Shown here: positions 14,819 to 22,800 of the stretch, in pieces
How the letters are laid out: every line of letters begins with the position of its first letter
How positions within the stretch are numbered: position 1 is the first letter of the stretch
Source: UMGS1387 sp045541355
Lineage (GTDB): Bacteria > Bacillota > Clostridia > Oscillospirales > CAG-382
NCBI GenBank assembly: GCA_045541355.1
Contig: JAZQIW010000089.1
Span: 1-27,184 of the forward strand
Direction of reading: 5' to 3'
DNA: 27,184 bases
Notes under the pieces: generated by a model
Database searches by the model: none
What the model was told of the DNA's origin: nothing
What the model saw: the letters and a program-made list of their open reading frames with translations, nothing else
Made by a program: the position numbers and the translations under genes

Positions 14819-16696
14819 ATGAATCCTATTAAAGTGCAAAATTGTGAAGTTGAAATAGTTGAAAAACTGCTTTTGCCTGAGGGTGCACGTTTTTCCGATG
14901 ATGCTAAAGCGGTTATTTCGTGTTGGGAATCTACAGATGTATCTGCTTGCCCAGGCAGTGGAAAAACAACTGTTTTGTTGGCTAAGTTGAAAATCCTTGC
15001 AGATAGAATGCCTCTTGATAATGGTGAAGGTGTTTGTGTTCTTTCGCATACTAATGTAGCGGTAAATGAAATTAAAACACGATTATCTAGTTGTGCGGAT
15101 AAATTACTTAATTATCCTAATTATGTTGGTACTATTCAATCTTTCATAGATGCATATATTGTAAAACCTTATTTAAGGAACAAAACAACGGTGGCTTTGC
15201 AGGTGGTAGATGATGATGTTTTTTCTTATCATTTGCATTCACTGGTTTTTAAAACTGACAACTATCCACACTTAAAGTGGCTATTGAGAAACAATTTTAA
15301 TAAAGAAATATATTCTACGATGTTTGATATGATAAAAGTACTATACATAAAAGATGAGGCATTATATGTTGGCCGACAGACAAGGGCACTTGCTGGAAAA
15401 GGGAGGGATTCTTCTAAACAATACATATCTGCTGTTGAAGAGCTGCTTGAAACACAAGGCATGATACGTTACAAGGATGCTTATTTATATGCAGAAGAAG
15501 CAATTTCAGAACTAACAGAAACTTACGTGGAGTTGTTTAGCAAGAGATTCAAGTATGTTTTTATAGATGAATATCAAGATTGCGATCCCATTCAACGTAG
15601 AGCATTAGATAAAGTTTTTGACAAGACAAAGGGATGTGTTATGCATATAGGCGATCCCGACCAAGCTATATATAACTCTAATACTGTAAATCAAGAAGAC
15701 TGGATCCCTAGTGAGTCGGCATTATCAATTGCTACATCTAATCGGTATGGGCAGCAAATTGCAGATGTTATCAACCACTTAAAAAAAAGAGATGGTAACA
15801 TAATTTCTGAAAAGTCTTCAACTTCGTTTAGACCTACTTTAATTGTTTTTGATGATAACACTAGAAACAAAGTGATAAGTACATTCATTACAATTCTCGA
15901 AAACAACAATCTTGTTGCAGCCGAAGGAATATACAAAGTGATAGGTGCAGTAAAGAAAAAAAGTTTAGCTGGTTTGAAAATTAGTGATTATTGGGATGAT
16001 TTTGATGACAGTGGAAAACATACAAGTGATTATAACTATTGGAATTACATTCAAAAAATAGCCATTTATTTAGAACAAGGCAAAGGATATTTAGCTGAAC
16101 TTCATATACGAAAACTGTTGTGTAGAATTCTTGATTATGTTGATAAAAAATATACAGTTTACACAATTAAAGAGAAACTGTACGAAAATCATTGCGAAAC
16201 ATATAAAACTGCAGTTTTCCAAATTTTTGAATCAAAAGAATATTCAATAGAAGTAATAGATGATCATATTAGGAAATTGATAGGTAAGTTAATAACGAGT
16301 AGTAAGGATAATAAACCAATTTTTGAAGTGATACCAAAATACTTTTTCGAGGAAATCCATTCAAAGAGCAAAGATACAAGTCATTATAACTCATTAAGAG
16401 TATATTCTAAAGGTATTACTCTCCAATTTGATACTGTTCATGGAGTAAAAGGTGAAACACATGATGCAACGCTATATTTAGAAACTGAAAAAGGAGGCGT
16501 TTCTGATATAAAGTCAATTATACCATATTTTGATAAAGGTAAGTTACTTAAATCATCTGAGTATAACAGAAAATGTGTTTATGTTGGAATGAGTCGCCCT
16601 AGAAAACTACTGTGTTTGGCTATAAATAAAAAGACATACGAGAACAGTGGTAAGGCTTTTGAGTCTTGGGATATAGTTCATTGCCATAACTCCTAA
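14819..16696 (+). CDS. GajB-like UvrD/Rep-family helicase
   Basis: Superfamily 1A helicase-like protein, 625 residues, 14 bases after the GajA-like gene with AGGGG as ribosome binding site. Motif I (Walker A) is ACPGSGKTT (43-51), motif Ia lies near LSHTNVAVNEIKTRL, motif II (Walker B) is FIDEYQD (248-254), motif III GDPDQAIY (278-285), motif V HGVKGETHDATLYLE (541-555), and motif VI VYVGMSRPRKLLCLA (587-601). All ATPase motifs are intact. B. cereus GajB is shorter (494 residues); the extra length appears to lie mainly between motifs III and V. In known Gabija complexes GajB binds a GajA tetramer and is activated by DNA ends. The role here is inferred from that. UvrD-like motifs are certain; the GajB label relies on the neighbour. 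Confidence 0.87.
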   Translation: MNPIKVQNCEVEIVEKLLLPEGARFSDDAKAVISCWESTDVSACPGSGKTTVLLAKLKILADRMPLDNGEGVCVLSHTNVAVNEIKTRLSSCADKLLNYPNYVGTIQSFIDAYIVKPYLRNKTTVALQVVDDDVFSYHLHSLVFKTDNYPHLKWLLRNNFNKEIYSTMFDMIKVLYIKDEALYVGRQTRALAGKGRDSSKQYISAVEELLETQGMIRYKDAYLYAEEAISELTETYVELFSKRFKYVFIDEYQDCDPIQRRALDKVFDKTKGCVMHIGDPDQAIYNSNTVNQEDWIPSESALSIATSNRYGQQIADVINHLKKRDGNIISEKSSTSFRPTLIVFDDNTRNKVISTFITILENNNLVAAEGIYKVIGAVKKKSLAGLKISDYWDDFDDSGKHTSDYNYWNYIQKIAIYLEQGKGYLAELHIRKLLCRILDYVDKKYTVYTIKEKLYENHCETYKTAVFQIFESKEYSIEVIDDHIRKLIGKLITSSKDNKPIFEVIPKYFFEEIHSKSKDTSHYNSLRVYSKGITLQFDTVHGVKGETHDATLYLETEKGGVSDIKSIIPYFDKGKLLKSSEYNRKCVYVGMSRPRKLLCLAINKKTYENSGKAFESWDIVHCHNS

Positions 16697-16726
16697 ATTT
16701 CTGTATTTTTTGGAGTAAATATTCAT

Positions 16727-16873
16727 ATGAAAAATGAAACATTGAGTCGAATTTTATGTAACCTTGATTTAGAAAACTGTAGGTGGATTCGTGACAACAT
16801 ATACTATATAAATAGACTGTACGTGAAATGCTGTACAATTGTAACACATACATATATAGACCCACATATATAA
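16727..16873 (+). CDS. Small ORF after the GajB-like gene (48 codons), possibly the start of a broken gene
   Basis: Short frame with a weak GGAG (16712-16715) 11 bases ahead of its ATG. The product begins MKNETLSRILCNLDLENCRW and is not recognised. Its end overlaps, in another frame, the repeat fragment described at 16828. A single-base shift near 16851-16860 would join the two into one longer product, so this may be the 5' part of a frameshifted gene rather than a real small protein. Confidence 0.3.
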   Translation: MKNETLSRILCNLDLENCRWIRDNIYYINRLYVKCCTIVTHTYIDPHI

Positions 16874-16932
16874 AATACGAGTTTTTAGTGATAGCGGAGG
16901 AAGGCGTGAAGAAAGCAATTATAACAATCTAA
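16828..16932 (+). pseudogene. Truncated copy of the small gene that lies after the PIN gene
   Basis: An ATG-initiated frame of 34 residues ending in TAA at 16930. Its second half reads RPTYIKYEFLVIAEEGVKKA, close to RPAYTKYEFIVVAEEDAKKA encoded at 18219 onward. Fifteen of 21 residues over the matched segment are identical, and the codon phase is the same. After the match the copies diverge and this one stops. It is therefore most likely a remnant of a gene whose more complete copy lies downstream of the PIN gene. Confidence 0.5.
16857..16919 (+). repeat. 63-bp imperfect direct repeat, left copy
   Basis: Matches 18218-18280 at 53 of 63 positions without gaps; nine of the ten differences are transitions. 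The repeat begins abruptly at TAGACCC and ends at AAAGCAAT in both copies. The pair brackets the PIN-domain gene. Confidence 0.85.
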
Positions 16933-16955
16933 CATATTATGGGGCAGGTGACAAG

Positions 16956-18206
16956 ATGATACTATATTTAGATACCAATGTTTATTATGGTGCAAAATTT
17001 GTTTTTGATAAGGGGAAATTCGAAACATTAAAAACATATATAGCAGAAGGCACGATAAAATTATTATACACTAGCGCAACTTTGGGAGAAGTTTTTCGGC
17101 GCATGGAAGAAGATATTGAAAAAGAAGTTGTTGCATATAATCGAGCCATTAGAAAAAACTTGGAGACGTTCAAAATAGCGGAGGAACTCTCTATTGCCGA
17201 AATATCTGCACAGGATGTTATAGAGGATAGAAAAAACAAACTTCGTAGTTTGTTGGCATTGCCGGGAGTAGAGTGTATTTCTCTTAATCCGATGGATGCA
17301 GAACAATTGATGGAGGATTATTTTCAAAAAAGTCCTCCTTTTGAGGATCAAAAACCTTATGAGTTCAAAGATGCAATTATGATTAATGCTATTCGCAACT
17401 ATCAACGTAGCAGTAAAGAAAGTGTTTTTGTTGTTTCGGATGACGATGGTTTTCGCAAAGCATTTGCGGGGCAAGAATGTTTTGTCTGTTTCAAATACAT
17501 AAGTGAGTTTTTCAAGTACATACAGGAACAAACCGAATTAAACAGATATTATATTTCGCTTGTGCAAGATGGTTTTTTCGAAGAGGAAATTATTTCGTAT
17601 CTTGAAGATTTGGACATCGACCGTAGTGATTATGGCGAATGGCAATGTGATGATAGAGAATTTTCAGATGTTGATTTTGACTTGATGTATATTGAGCGAG
17701 GAAAAGAGCCAAACCAACTCTTGTTACACGTAAATGTAGAATATAATGTTACTGTTGAAATAACACATAGAGACGAGGATAGATCGTATTATGACAAAGA
17801 AGAAGGGCGATATCTTTTCGAAGAGTATGTTACATGGAATGAGTTTCATGTCTGTTCTGAAGACTTAATCGTTGTATGCGAAATAGTGAATAATGGGGAA
17901 TCTTTTATATTTGAAAACATCATATCCGATCGAAAATACAACTATTTAGATTTGAGCGATGAGTCGATGGTTGATTTTGATGAAATATCAACATCCCAAA
18001 ACGAAGATCCTGATTTGGTATACTGTTCTCAATGTAGAAATATCATTGGTATGGCAGCGTCTTTCTTTGACTATCAAGACAACCCATTATGCGACAAATG
18101 TATGGTGGATGATTCACACGGAACTATATGCCCATCGTGTGGTCGCAAGTATCCTCACGAAAACACAATAGATGGTTTTTGTCAAAGTTGCTATCAAGAA
18201 AATTAA
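16956..18206 (+). CDS. PIN-domain nuclease with C-terminal double zinc ribbon
   Basis: Protein of 416 residues; SD AGGTG lies 5 bases before the ATG. The N-terminal PIN domain (about 1-185) has four expected metal-binding acids: Asp6 (YLDTN), Glu45 (TLGEVFRR), Asp139 (YEFKDAIMINAI) and Asp162 or 163 (VVSDDDGFRKAF). The layout resembles DUF4935-type PIN proteins. PIN domains are RNases, often toxins. The middle (about 200-345) is very acidic, apparently beta-rich and unrecognised. The C-terminus has two CxxC pairs in tandem: Cys357/360 with Cys379/382, and Cys392/395 with Cys409/412, a likely double zinc ribbon for nucleic acid or protein contact. It lies 259 bases after the GajB-like gene on the same strand, AT-rich like it. 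No antitoxin-like partner is evident. A role in defence is inference from position. Confidence 0.82.
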   Translation: MILYLDTNVYYGAKFVFDKGKFETLKTYIAEGTIKLLYTSATLGEVFRRMEEDIEKEVVAYNRAIRKNLETFKIAEELSIAEISAQDVIEDRKNKLRSLLALPGVECISLNPMDAEQLMEDYFQKSPPFEDQKPYEFKDAIMINAIRNYQRSSKESVFVVSDDDGFRKAFAGQECFVCFKYISEFFKYIQEQTELNRYYISLVQDGFFEEEIISYLEDLDIDRSDYGEWQCDDREFSDVDFDLMYIERGKEPNQLLLHVNVEYNVTVEITHRDEDRSYYDKEEGRYLFEEYVTWNEFHVCSEDLIVVCEIVNNGESFIFENIISDRKYNYLDLSDESMVDFDEISTSQNEDPDLVYCSQCRNIIGMAASFFDYQDNPLCDKCMVDDSHGTICPSCGRKYPHENTIDGFCQSCYQEN

Positions 18207-18524
18207 TCTTACTTAGGTAGACCCGCATATACAAAATATGAGTTTATAGTGGTAGCAGAAGAAGACGCAAAGAAAGCAATAATTTTAAATATTTTTAATA
18301 AGGATTTACATTGGTATGTTTTCAAAAAATGGCGTAGCTCACATGTCTTGAGCAAAGTGTTAAGGACAGGAATCATAAACGAAATATGGCCAGAAATAAC
18401 TTCAGTAACTTGTTGTTACGAATGGAAAGAAGACAGAGAGGAAAAATACCGAATGACTGAGCATCTTGCCTCCCTTGCAGGTCTACAGATAAGCAATGAA
18501 AGGACTTGTTGGATAAACAATTGA
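18207..18524 (+). pseudogene. Small gene or gene remnant downstream of the PIN gene
   Basis: An open frame without a proper start. It runs from just after the PIN stop to a TGA at 18522; the only usable start is GTG at 18249, with no ribosome binding site. The product (91 residues from that GTG) begins VVAEEDAKKAIILNIF and contains WYVFKKWRSSH, EIWPEITSVTCCYEW and TEHLASLAGLQIS. I do not recognise it. Similarity in phase to the fragment at 16828 shows that the frame was once coding and that its proper start has been lost or lies in the upstream copy. It might have been a third small component of the defence locus before the PIN gene came to sit inside it. Confidence 0.5.
18218..18280 (+). repeat. 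63-bp imperfect direct repeat, right copy
   Basis: Partner of 16857-16919 (84 percent identity by hand count). It starts 12 bases after the PIN gene stop codon and includes the first codons of the small frame that follows. Confidence 0.85.
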
Positions 18525-18536
18525 TGGCAATAAAAT

Positions 18537-18566
18537 AAAGATAATTTCACTGTGAAATTATCTTTT
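18537..18566 (+). terminator. Terminator closing the accessory island operon
   Basis: AAAGATAATTTCAC (18537-18550), one base, GTGAAATTATCTTT (18552-18565) is a perfect 14-bp inverted repeat ending in Ts. It is 12 bases after the small frame's stop. Confidence 0.8.
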
Positions 18567-18620
18567 GAATTTTGCACCGCTTATTAATTTGTATTAAAAT
18601 TGACCGTCTTTGCCAAATAA

Positions 18621-18658
18621 GAACGGTAATTTTGATACAAAGTTGCCGTTCATTTTTT
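18621..18658 (+). terminator. Terminator-like hairpin with U-tract
   Basis: GAACGGTAA pairs with TTGCCGTTC (one G-T pair), followed by ATTTTTT. Its left arm is also used by a longer alternative stem starting at 18588. Confidence 0.55.
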
Positions 18659-18706
18659 ACGCCGAAAACGCCTATAGCTTTAACTGATCATCTTAATATT
18701 CAATAT

Positions 18707-18746
18707 TACAACAGCTAAATTGGATTTTACCAATTTAGCTGTTGTA
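18707..18746. terminator. 16-bp perfect inverted repeat, probable terminator between convergent genes
   Basis: TACAACAGCTAAATTG (18707-18722) and CAATTTAGCTGTTGTA (18731-18746) with an 8-base loop. Flanking sequence is T-rich on the + side. It lies 54 bases from the end of the araC-type gene and may stop its transcript, or it may be a small repeat-element remnant. Confidence 0.5.
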
Positions 18747-18800
18747 TTTACCTGATTCTTCTTTACAGAGAAATTTGTTGTTTTGCCCTTTCTTTTTGAT

Positions 18801-19604
18801 TTATTTCTTTTTTATATCCTTCGGACAAATAAGATGATGCTTATAAAAGGATTTGTCAAAGCTCTGGGTGCTCGAATAGTTGAGAAGCCTTGCAACCTCC
18901 GTTACACTTTTTCCGTCCCGGGATAAAAGCTGTCTTGCAATTTCGAGTTTTCGGGTTATAAAGTATTTGGATAAGGACAGATGTGTTGTTTTGTGAAAAA
19001 CACTTGTCAGATAGTTGTAATGATAACCGAGTGCCTTTGAAATGTCCTCAAGACGGGTTATGGAATTAAAGTGGGAATCTATGTAGCCGATAATTTCACT
19101 GCAAAGCTCAGTGCTGCGTTTAGGCTTGCCCGTCTGAATACCGTAATGGCGTATTATGGAAATCATCATTATGGTTAACAGATTGTCAAGCTCCTCTGTC
19201 TGAAATTCGTTCTTTTCTTTGCTTGCATCAATTATTTCTTCTACAAGAAAAGCAATTCTGTCGTTGTTGAATAACCGTTTTTTCGCCGAAATGTTGTTTA
19301 TCCATATCTTTGCAAATTCGGTGGTAAAAAGGGGATTTGTCACGGTAAAGCTTATGGAGGTGTAGTGCATATCACATCCGTCGTCGGCGTGGCTTTTGTG
19401 ATAGTCAAAGGGAAAGGAAAGGTATATGTCGCCTTTCTTTACGGATGTGGGAATATTGTCGGTGTACATTTTGCCATAGCCGTCTGTAACCACGTTTATT
19501 TCATAAAAGCTTCCGTGAGGATGGTTTGGAAGTTCCTCGCCGCTGTGTCCGCCGTACAGAAGACTTCCGTTTTTGAAGGACAAAAATCTCTCGTGAGTGA
19601 GCAT
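18801..19604 (-). CDS. AraC-family transcriptional regulator
   Basis: Regulator of 267 residues. The ATG at 19604 is chosen: GGGAGG lies 7 bases upstream, and the predicted transcript starts only about 15 bases before it, so longer readings would not be transcribed. The N-terminus is a cupin-type ligand-binding domain (about 10-110) with HPHGSFYEINVVTDG and VKKGDIYLSFPFDYH. The C-terminus has the two AraC helix-turn-helix units: RLEDISKALGYHYNYLTSVF with HLSLSKYFITRKLEIARQLL, and SVTEVARLLNYSSTQSFDKS with the following KHHLICPKD. Divergent from the secreted rhamnosidase gene with a 225-base shared control region, so it most likely activates that gene in response to a sugar such as rhamnose. 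The ligand is inference. Confidence 0.92.
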   Translation of the reverse strand: MLTHERFLSFKNGSLLYGGHSGEELPNHPHGSFYEINVVTDGYGKMYTDNIPTSVKKGDIYLSFPFDYHKSHADDGCDMHYTSISFTVTNPLFTTEFAKIWINNISAKKRLFNNDRIAFLVEEIIDASKEKNEFQTEELDNLLTIMMISIIRHYGIQTGKPKRSTELCSEIIGYIDSHFNSITRLEDISKALGYHYNYLTSVFHKTTHLSLSKYFITRKLEIARQLLSRDGKSVTEVARLLNYSSTQSFDKSFYKHHLICPKDIKKK

Positions 19605-19626
19605 AAGCACACCTCCCTTATGTTTG

Positions 19627-19655
19627 ATTATATATCCCCCAAAAAATAATGTCAA
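19627..19655 (-). promoter_or_regulatory. Consensus promoter of the AraC-type regulator
   Basis: Minus strand: TTGACA (19655-19650), 17-base spacer, TATAAT (19632-19627); both boxes are perfect. A GTTTG/CAAAC motif (19622-19626) lies directly after the -10, where a bound regulator could repress its own gene. Confidence 0.88.
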
Positions 19656-19746
19656 TACGGAAAAACAAAATTATAACAAGAAAATAATGCAAAATTGACC
19701 GAAAAATCTTAACTTAGGATTACTTTTCCCGTAAGGATACCAAAAT

Positions 19747-19781
19747 CAAACATTTTATATGCCAAACCTGTTTGTTATAAT
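19747..19781 (+). promoter_or_regulatory. Rhamnosidase promoter and candidate AraC operator
   Basis: TGTTATAAT (19773-19781) is an extended -10 with a perfect hexamer. The -35 position (19753-19758, TTTTAT) is poor, as in activator-dependent promoters. CAAAC occurs at 19747-19751 and 19763-19767, a 16-base direct spacing, and the second copy forms the palindrome CAAACCTGTTTG (19763-19774) that touches the -10. The operator assignment is inference. Confidence 0.55.
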
Positions 19782-19829
19782 AAAGATACAATAGTGTAAC
19801 TGTATAAAGCAGTGAATGGAGGAAAATGT

Positions 19830-22800
19830 ATGAAAAAGATTCTTTCGTTATTACTTGTGTTTGCATTTTTGTTTACAAGCATACCTTTTGGTGTGTACGC
19901 AGACGAAGAAGCATCTCTTTTGGCAGAGGTGACGATAAATCCCGGCTACAATCTTTTCGGCATGGTAAACGAAAAAGTAACATTTGAAAAAGAAGACTGG
20001 TATCAGTCCTGGTGGTACGGCTCACAGATAAATCCTTCTTCTGTCGGCAGAGAGCGTGTGCAGGACGGGCAGAACAGTTTTGTCCGTTACACCTGGGAAG
20101 ACGGAAACACAGACCTCGGCTATGCCGCGTTTTATCCGGCAAACGGAGATGCCATATCTCTTGAAGATGACAGGCCCATTCATGTAAGCTTTAAGGGACG
20201 TACATCCGAGGGCGGCTTTTTCCAGATAGGTCAGGACGGAAGCGGTATAGCTTTTGATATAAACAAGCATCAGCTTTGGGTAGCACCCGGTGAAGGCTGG
20301 AACTATATCCATGTGGATTTTGTAAAGTCAAAGACTGCTTCTCTTACATATTTACCCATAGTTTTCGGCGTATCGGGAAGCACAGGCGTCAGAACCCTTG
20401 ACATCGACGACTTTGTTGTTTCGCCTTATTACAGAATCAATTTCTATGCAGACGGCGAGCTTTACGATTATGAATATGTTTCTCCTTACAGTGAAACCGA
20501 CGGCTCTGCTGTAAAGGAAGTATCGGTTGATGATTTTGACGCTTTGCCCGAAAAGAACGGCTTTGAATTTGTCGGATGGTCGCTTTCAGACGGCGGTGAA
20601 ACGGTTGATATGGTTTCACTTTCAAATAATGATGTGACTCTCTATGCCGTTTTTGAAGAAACACAGGACGAGCCTGAAACACCCGACATTCCCGACAATG
20701 ACTATATTCCGTCGCTTCCTTCGGGTAAGGGCGTTGGCGACCCCGGTGTTAACCTTTTCGGCGGTACTGCAACATATACCGACTTTGAAGATGTAAATCA
20801 GTGGTACCACACATGGTGGACGGGTACACAGGTTAATCCTGCCGAGGTTGTAAGAACAATCGAAACAGGTGACGAAACGCAGGGCAAGTACCTCCATTTC
20901 TCATGGCAGGCAAATAATGCCGAAATTGCCCACGGTTATTTCTACCACTCAAACGGCGATGACCTCGGTATTGAATTTGACAGACCCGTTTATGCGTCAT
21001 TAAAGGCACGTGCCTCCGACAGCGGTTTCTTCCAGTTCGGCGAAAACGGCGGCTCCACCGCCTTTAACGAATCAAAGCATCAGCTTGGTATCGGCTCGGG
21101 TAACTGGCAGTTTTTACATACATCCTTTACGGAAAATCCCTCATATTCAAGCTTTTCCAACCTCCGTATGCTTGTGGGTGTTCCCATGGGCTCGGGCGAA
21201 AGATGGATTGACATTGACGACCTTTATATAGCACCCTACTATAAGGTTTCATTTGAAGTTGACGGCAATGAGGTTGACTATGCGTATGTGGCACCCGTTG
21301 ACGAAAGTACAGGTAAATATATTGAATATACGTCTATTCCCGAAGTGGATGCACCACGCAAAAGTGGTTATACCTTTGTTGCGTGGTCTCTTGACGGTGA
21401 AAATGAATCAGATGAAATTCCTCTTAACTTTGAAGACATAACACTTACTGCTTTGTTTGAAGAATCCCAGGGCGGTGAAGACCCCGAGCCCGAACCAGAG
21501 CCCGAGGATGAAATCATAGTTCCCGCAGGCTCAAAGGTCGGCGACCCCGGTATCAATATGTATACCCGCAACGCAAAGAAGTATGATTTTGAAGACAGCG
21601 ACATCGACGTTGTTGATTATACTGTAGAATTTGGCTCATACGGCGGAATTGAACCCATGAAGGTTGTGGAGGACTCAAACAATAAGGCATTATATTCCGA
21701 TATGTCTTCCGGCGGCGGTAACTCCCATTATTCATATTTGCGTAACTACGCATTTGAATCCGAAAGACCCATAACCGTTGCCTTTGACGGCAAAGGCACA
21801 GCTATGGTAAACATCATGGACTCTGCCGTAGAGGTCCAGCTTATGCCTACTGAAAACCTCACAAGCCAATGGAAGACATATTCCACAGAGGTTGAAGCCT
21901 CCGAAGGCACAATAATCATTCACACCTTCGGCGGCATTTCCTATATCGATAACGTATACATTGCGGCAAACTATAAGTTCAACTACTACGTGGGCGGCTC
22001 TCTCTATGATTCGGTTTACGTTTCACCCCTTAATGATGACGGCTCGCTCTCAATTTACAAAAGTACAAGTCAGATAGATGACCCCACAAAGCCCGGTTAT
22101 ACCTTTGTCGGCTGGTCGCTTACCGACAAAGGTGATGTAGTCGACGAAATTACCCTCGGCTGCCGTGACATTGACCTTTATGCCGTATGGAGCTATGAAG
22201 GTACGCTTCCCGGTATGAACGTGCTTACAAACGATAACACATCCTTCGACTTTGAAGACGGAAATATAGGCTACGTTAATTTTGACGGTGCAAGCCAGAC
22301 CGTTTCTGACGGTGTTCTCAGTACACAAGGCAACGGTGCATGGTATGTTTACATGAACCGCAGCTACTATAACCTTACAGGCTACGGCAGACCTGTTGCA
22401 ATTGCCTTCAAGTATAAGGAAGAATTCGACAACAGCGACGATTTCGTGCAGATAATCGGTAACGGCGTATGGGAAGGCACACAGACCTATTCTCCCACAA
22501 CCGAATGGCAGTCGGCACACTATCTTGCAGACACAACAAACGGTGCAAACCTTTCTGACCCCTCGTTCATTATCTACGCAGTTGCAGGCTCAGGAAAGCT
22601 TTGCTTTGATGACTTTGTACTTGCTCCCGCATACTGCTTTACACTTTACGTTGACGGCGAAGAATATAAGACAGAATATGTTTCACCCCTTGACAATGAC
22701 GGAAGCTTCCTTGCCAGCTTTGCTCCCGAATTTGAGGCTCCCGAAAAGGAAGGCTATAAGTTCACGGGCTGGGCACTTTCACCGTCAGGCGATGCGGTAA

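Larger units (their letters stand above)
18567..18800. other. Gene-free stretch with nested inverted repeats
   Basis: No gene is seen. It holds three inverted repeats: TTTGTATTAAAATT(g)ACCGT (18588-18607) with ACGGTAATTTTGATACAAA (18622-18640); GAACGGTAA (18621-18629) with TTGCCGTTC (18643-18651), followed by A and six Ts; and a 16-bp perfect stem TACAACAGCTAAATTG (18707-18722) with CAATTTAGCTGTTGTA (18731-18746). The first two share one arm and cannot form together. It lies between convergent genes, so terminators are expected, but this is more structure than that requires. Confidence 0.7.

Noticed and set aside
18500..18800. attR-like copy of the tRNA-Ser 3' end
   Set aside because: No match to the tRNA T-arm or acceptor sequence was found here by eye.
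22050..22520. Minus-strand frame of 156 codons
   Set aside because: Antisense to the rhamnosidase; cysteine- and valine-rich shadow translation.
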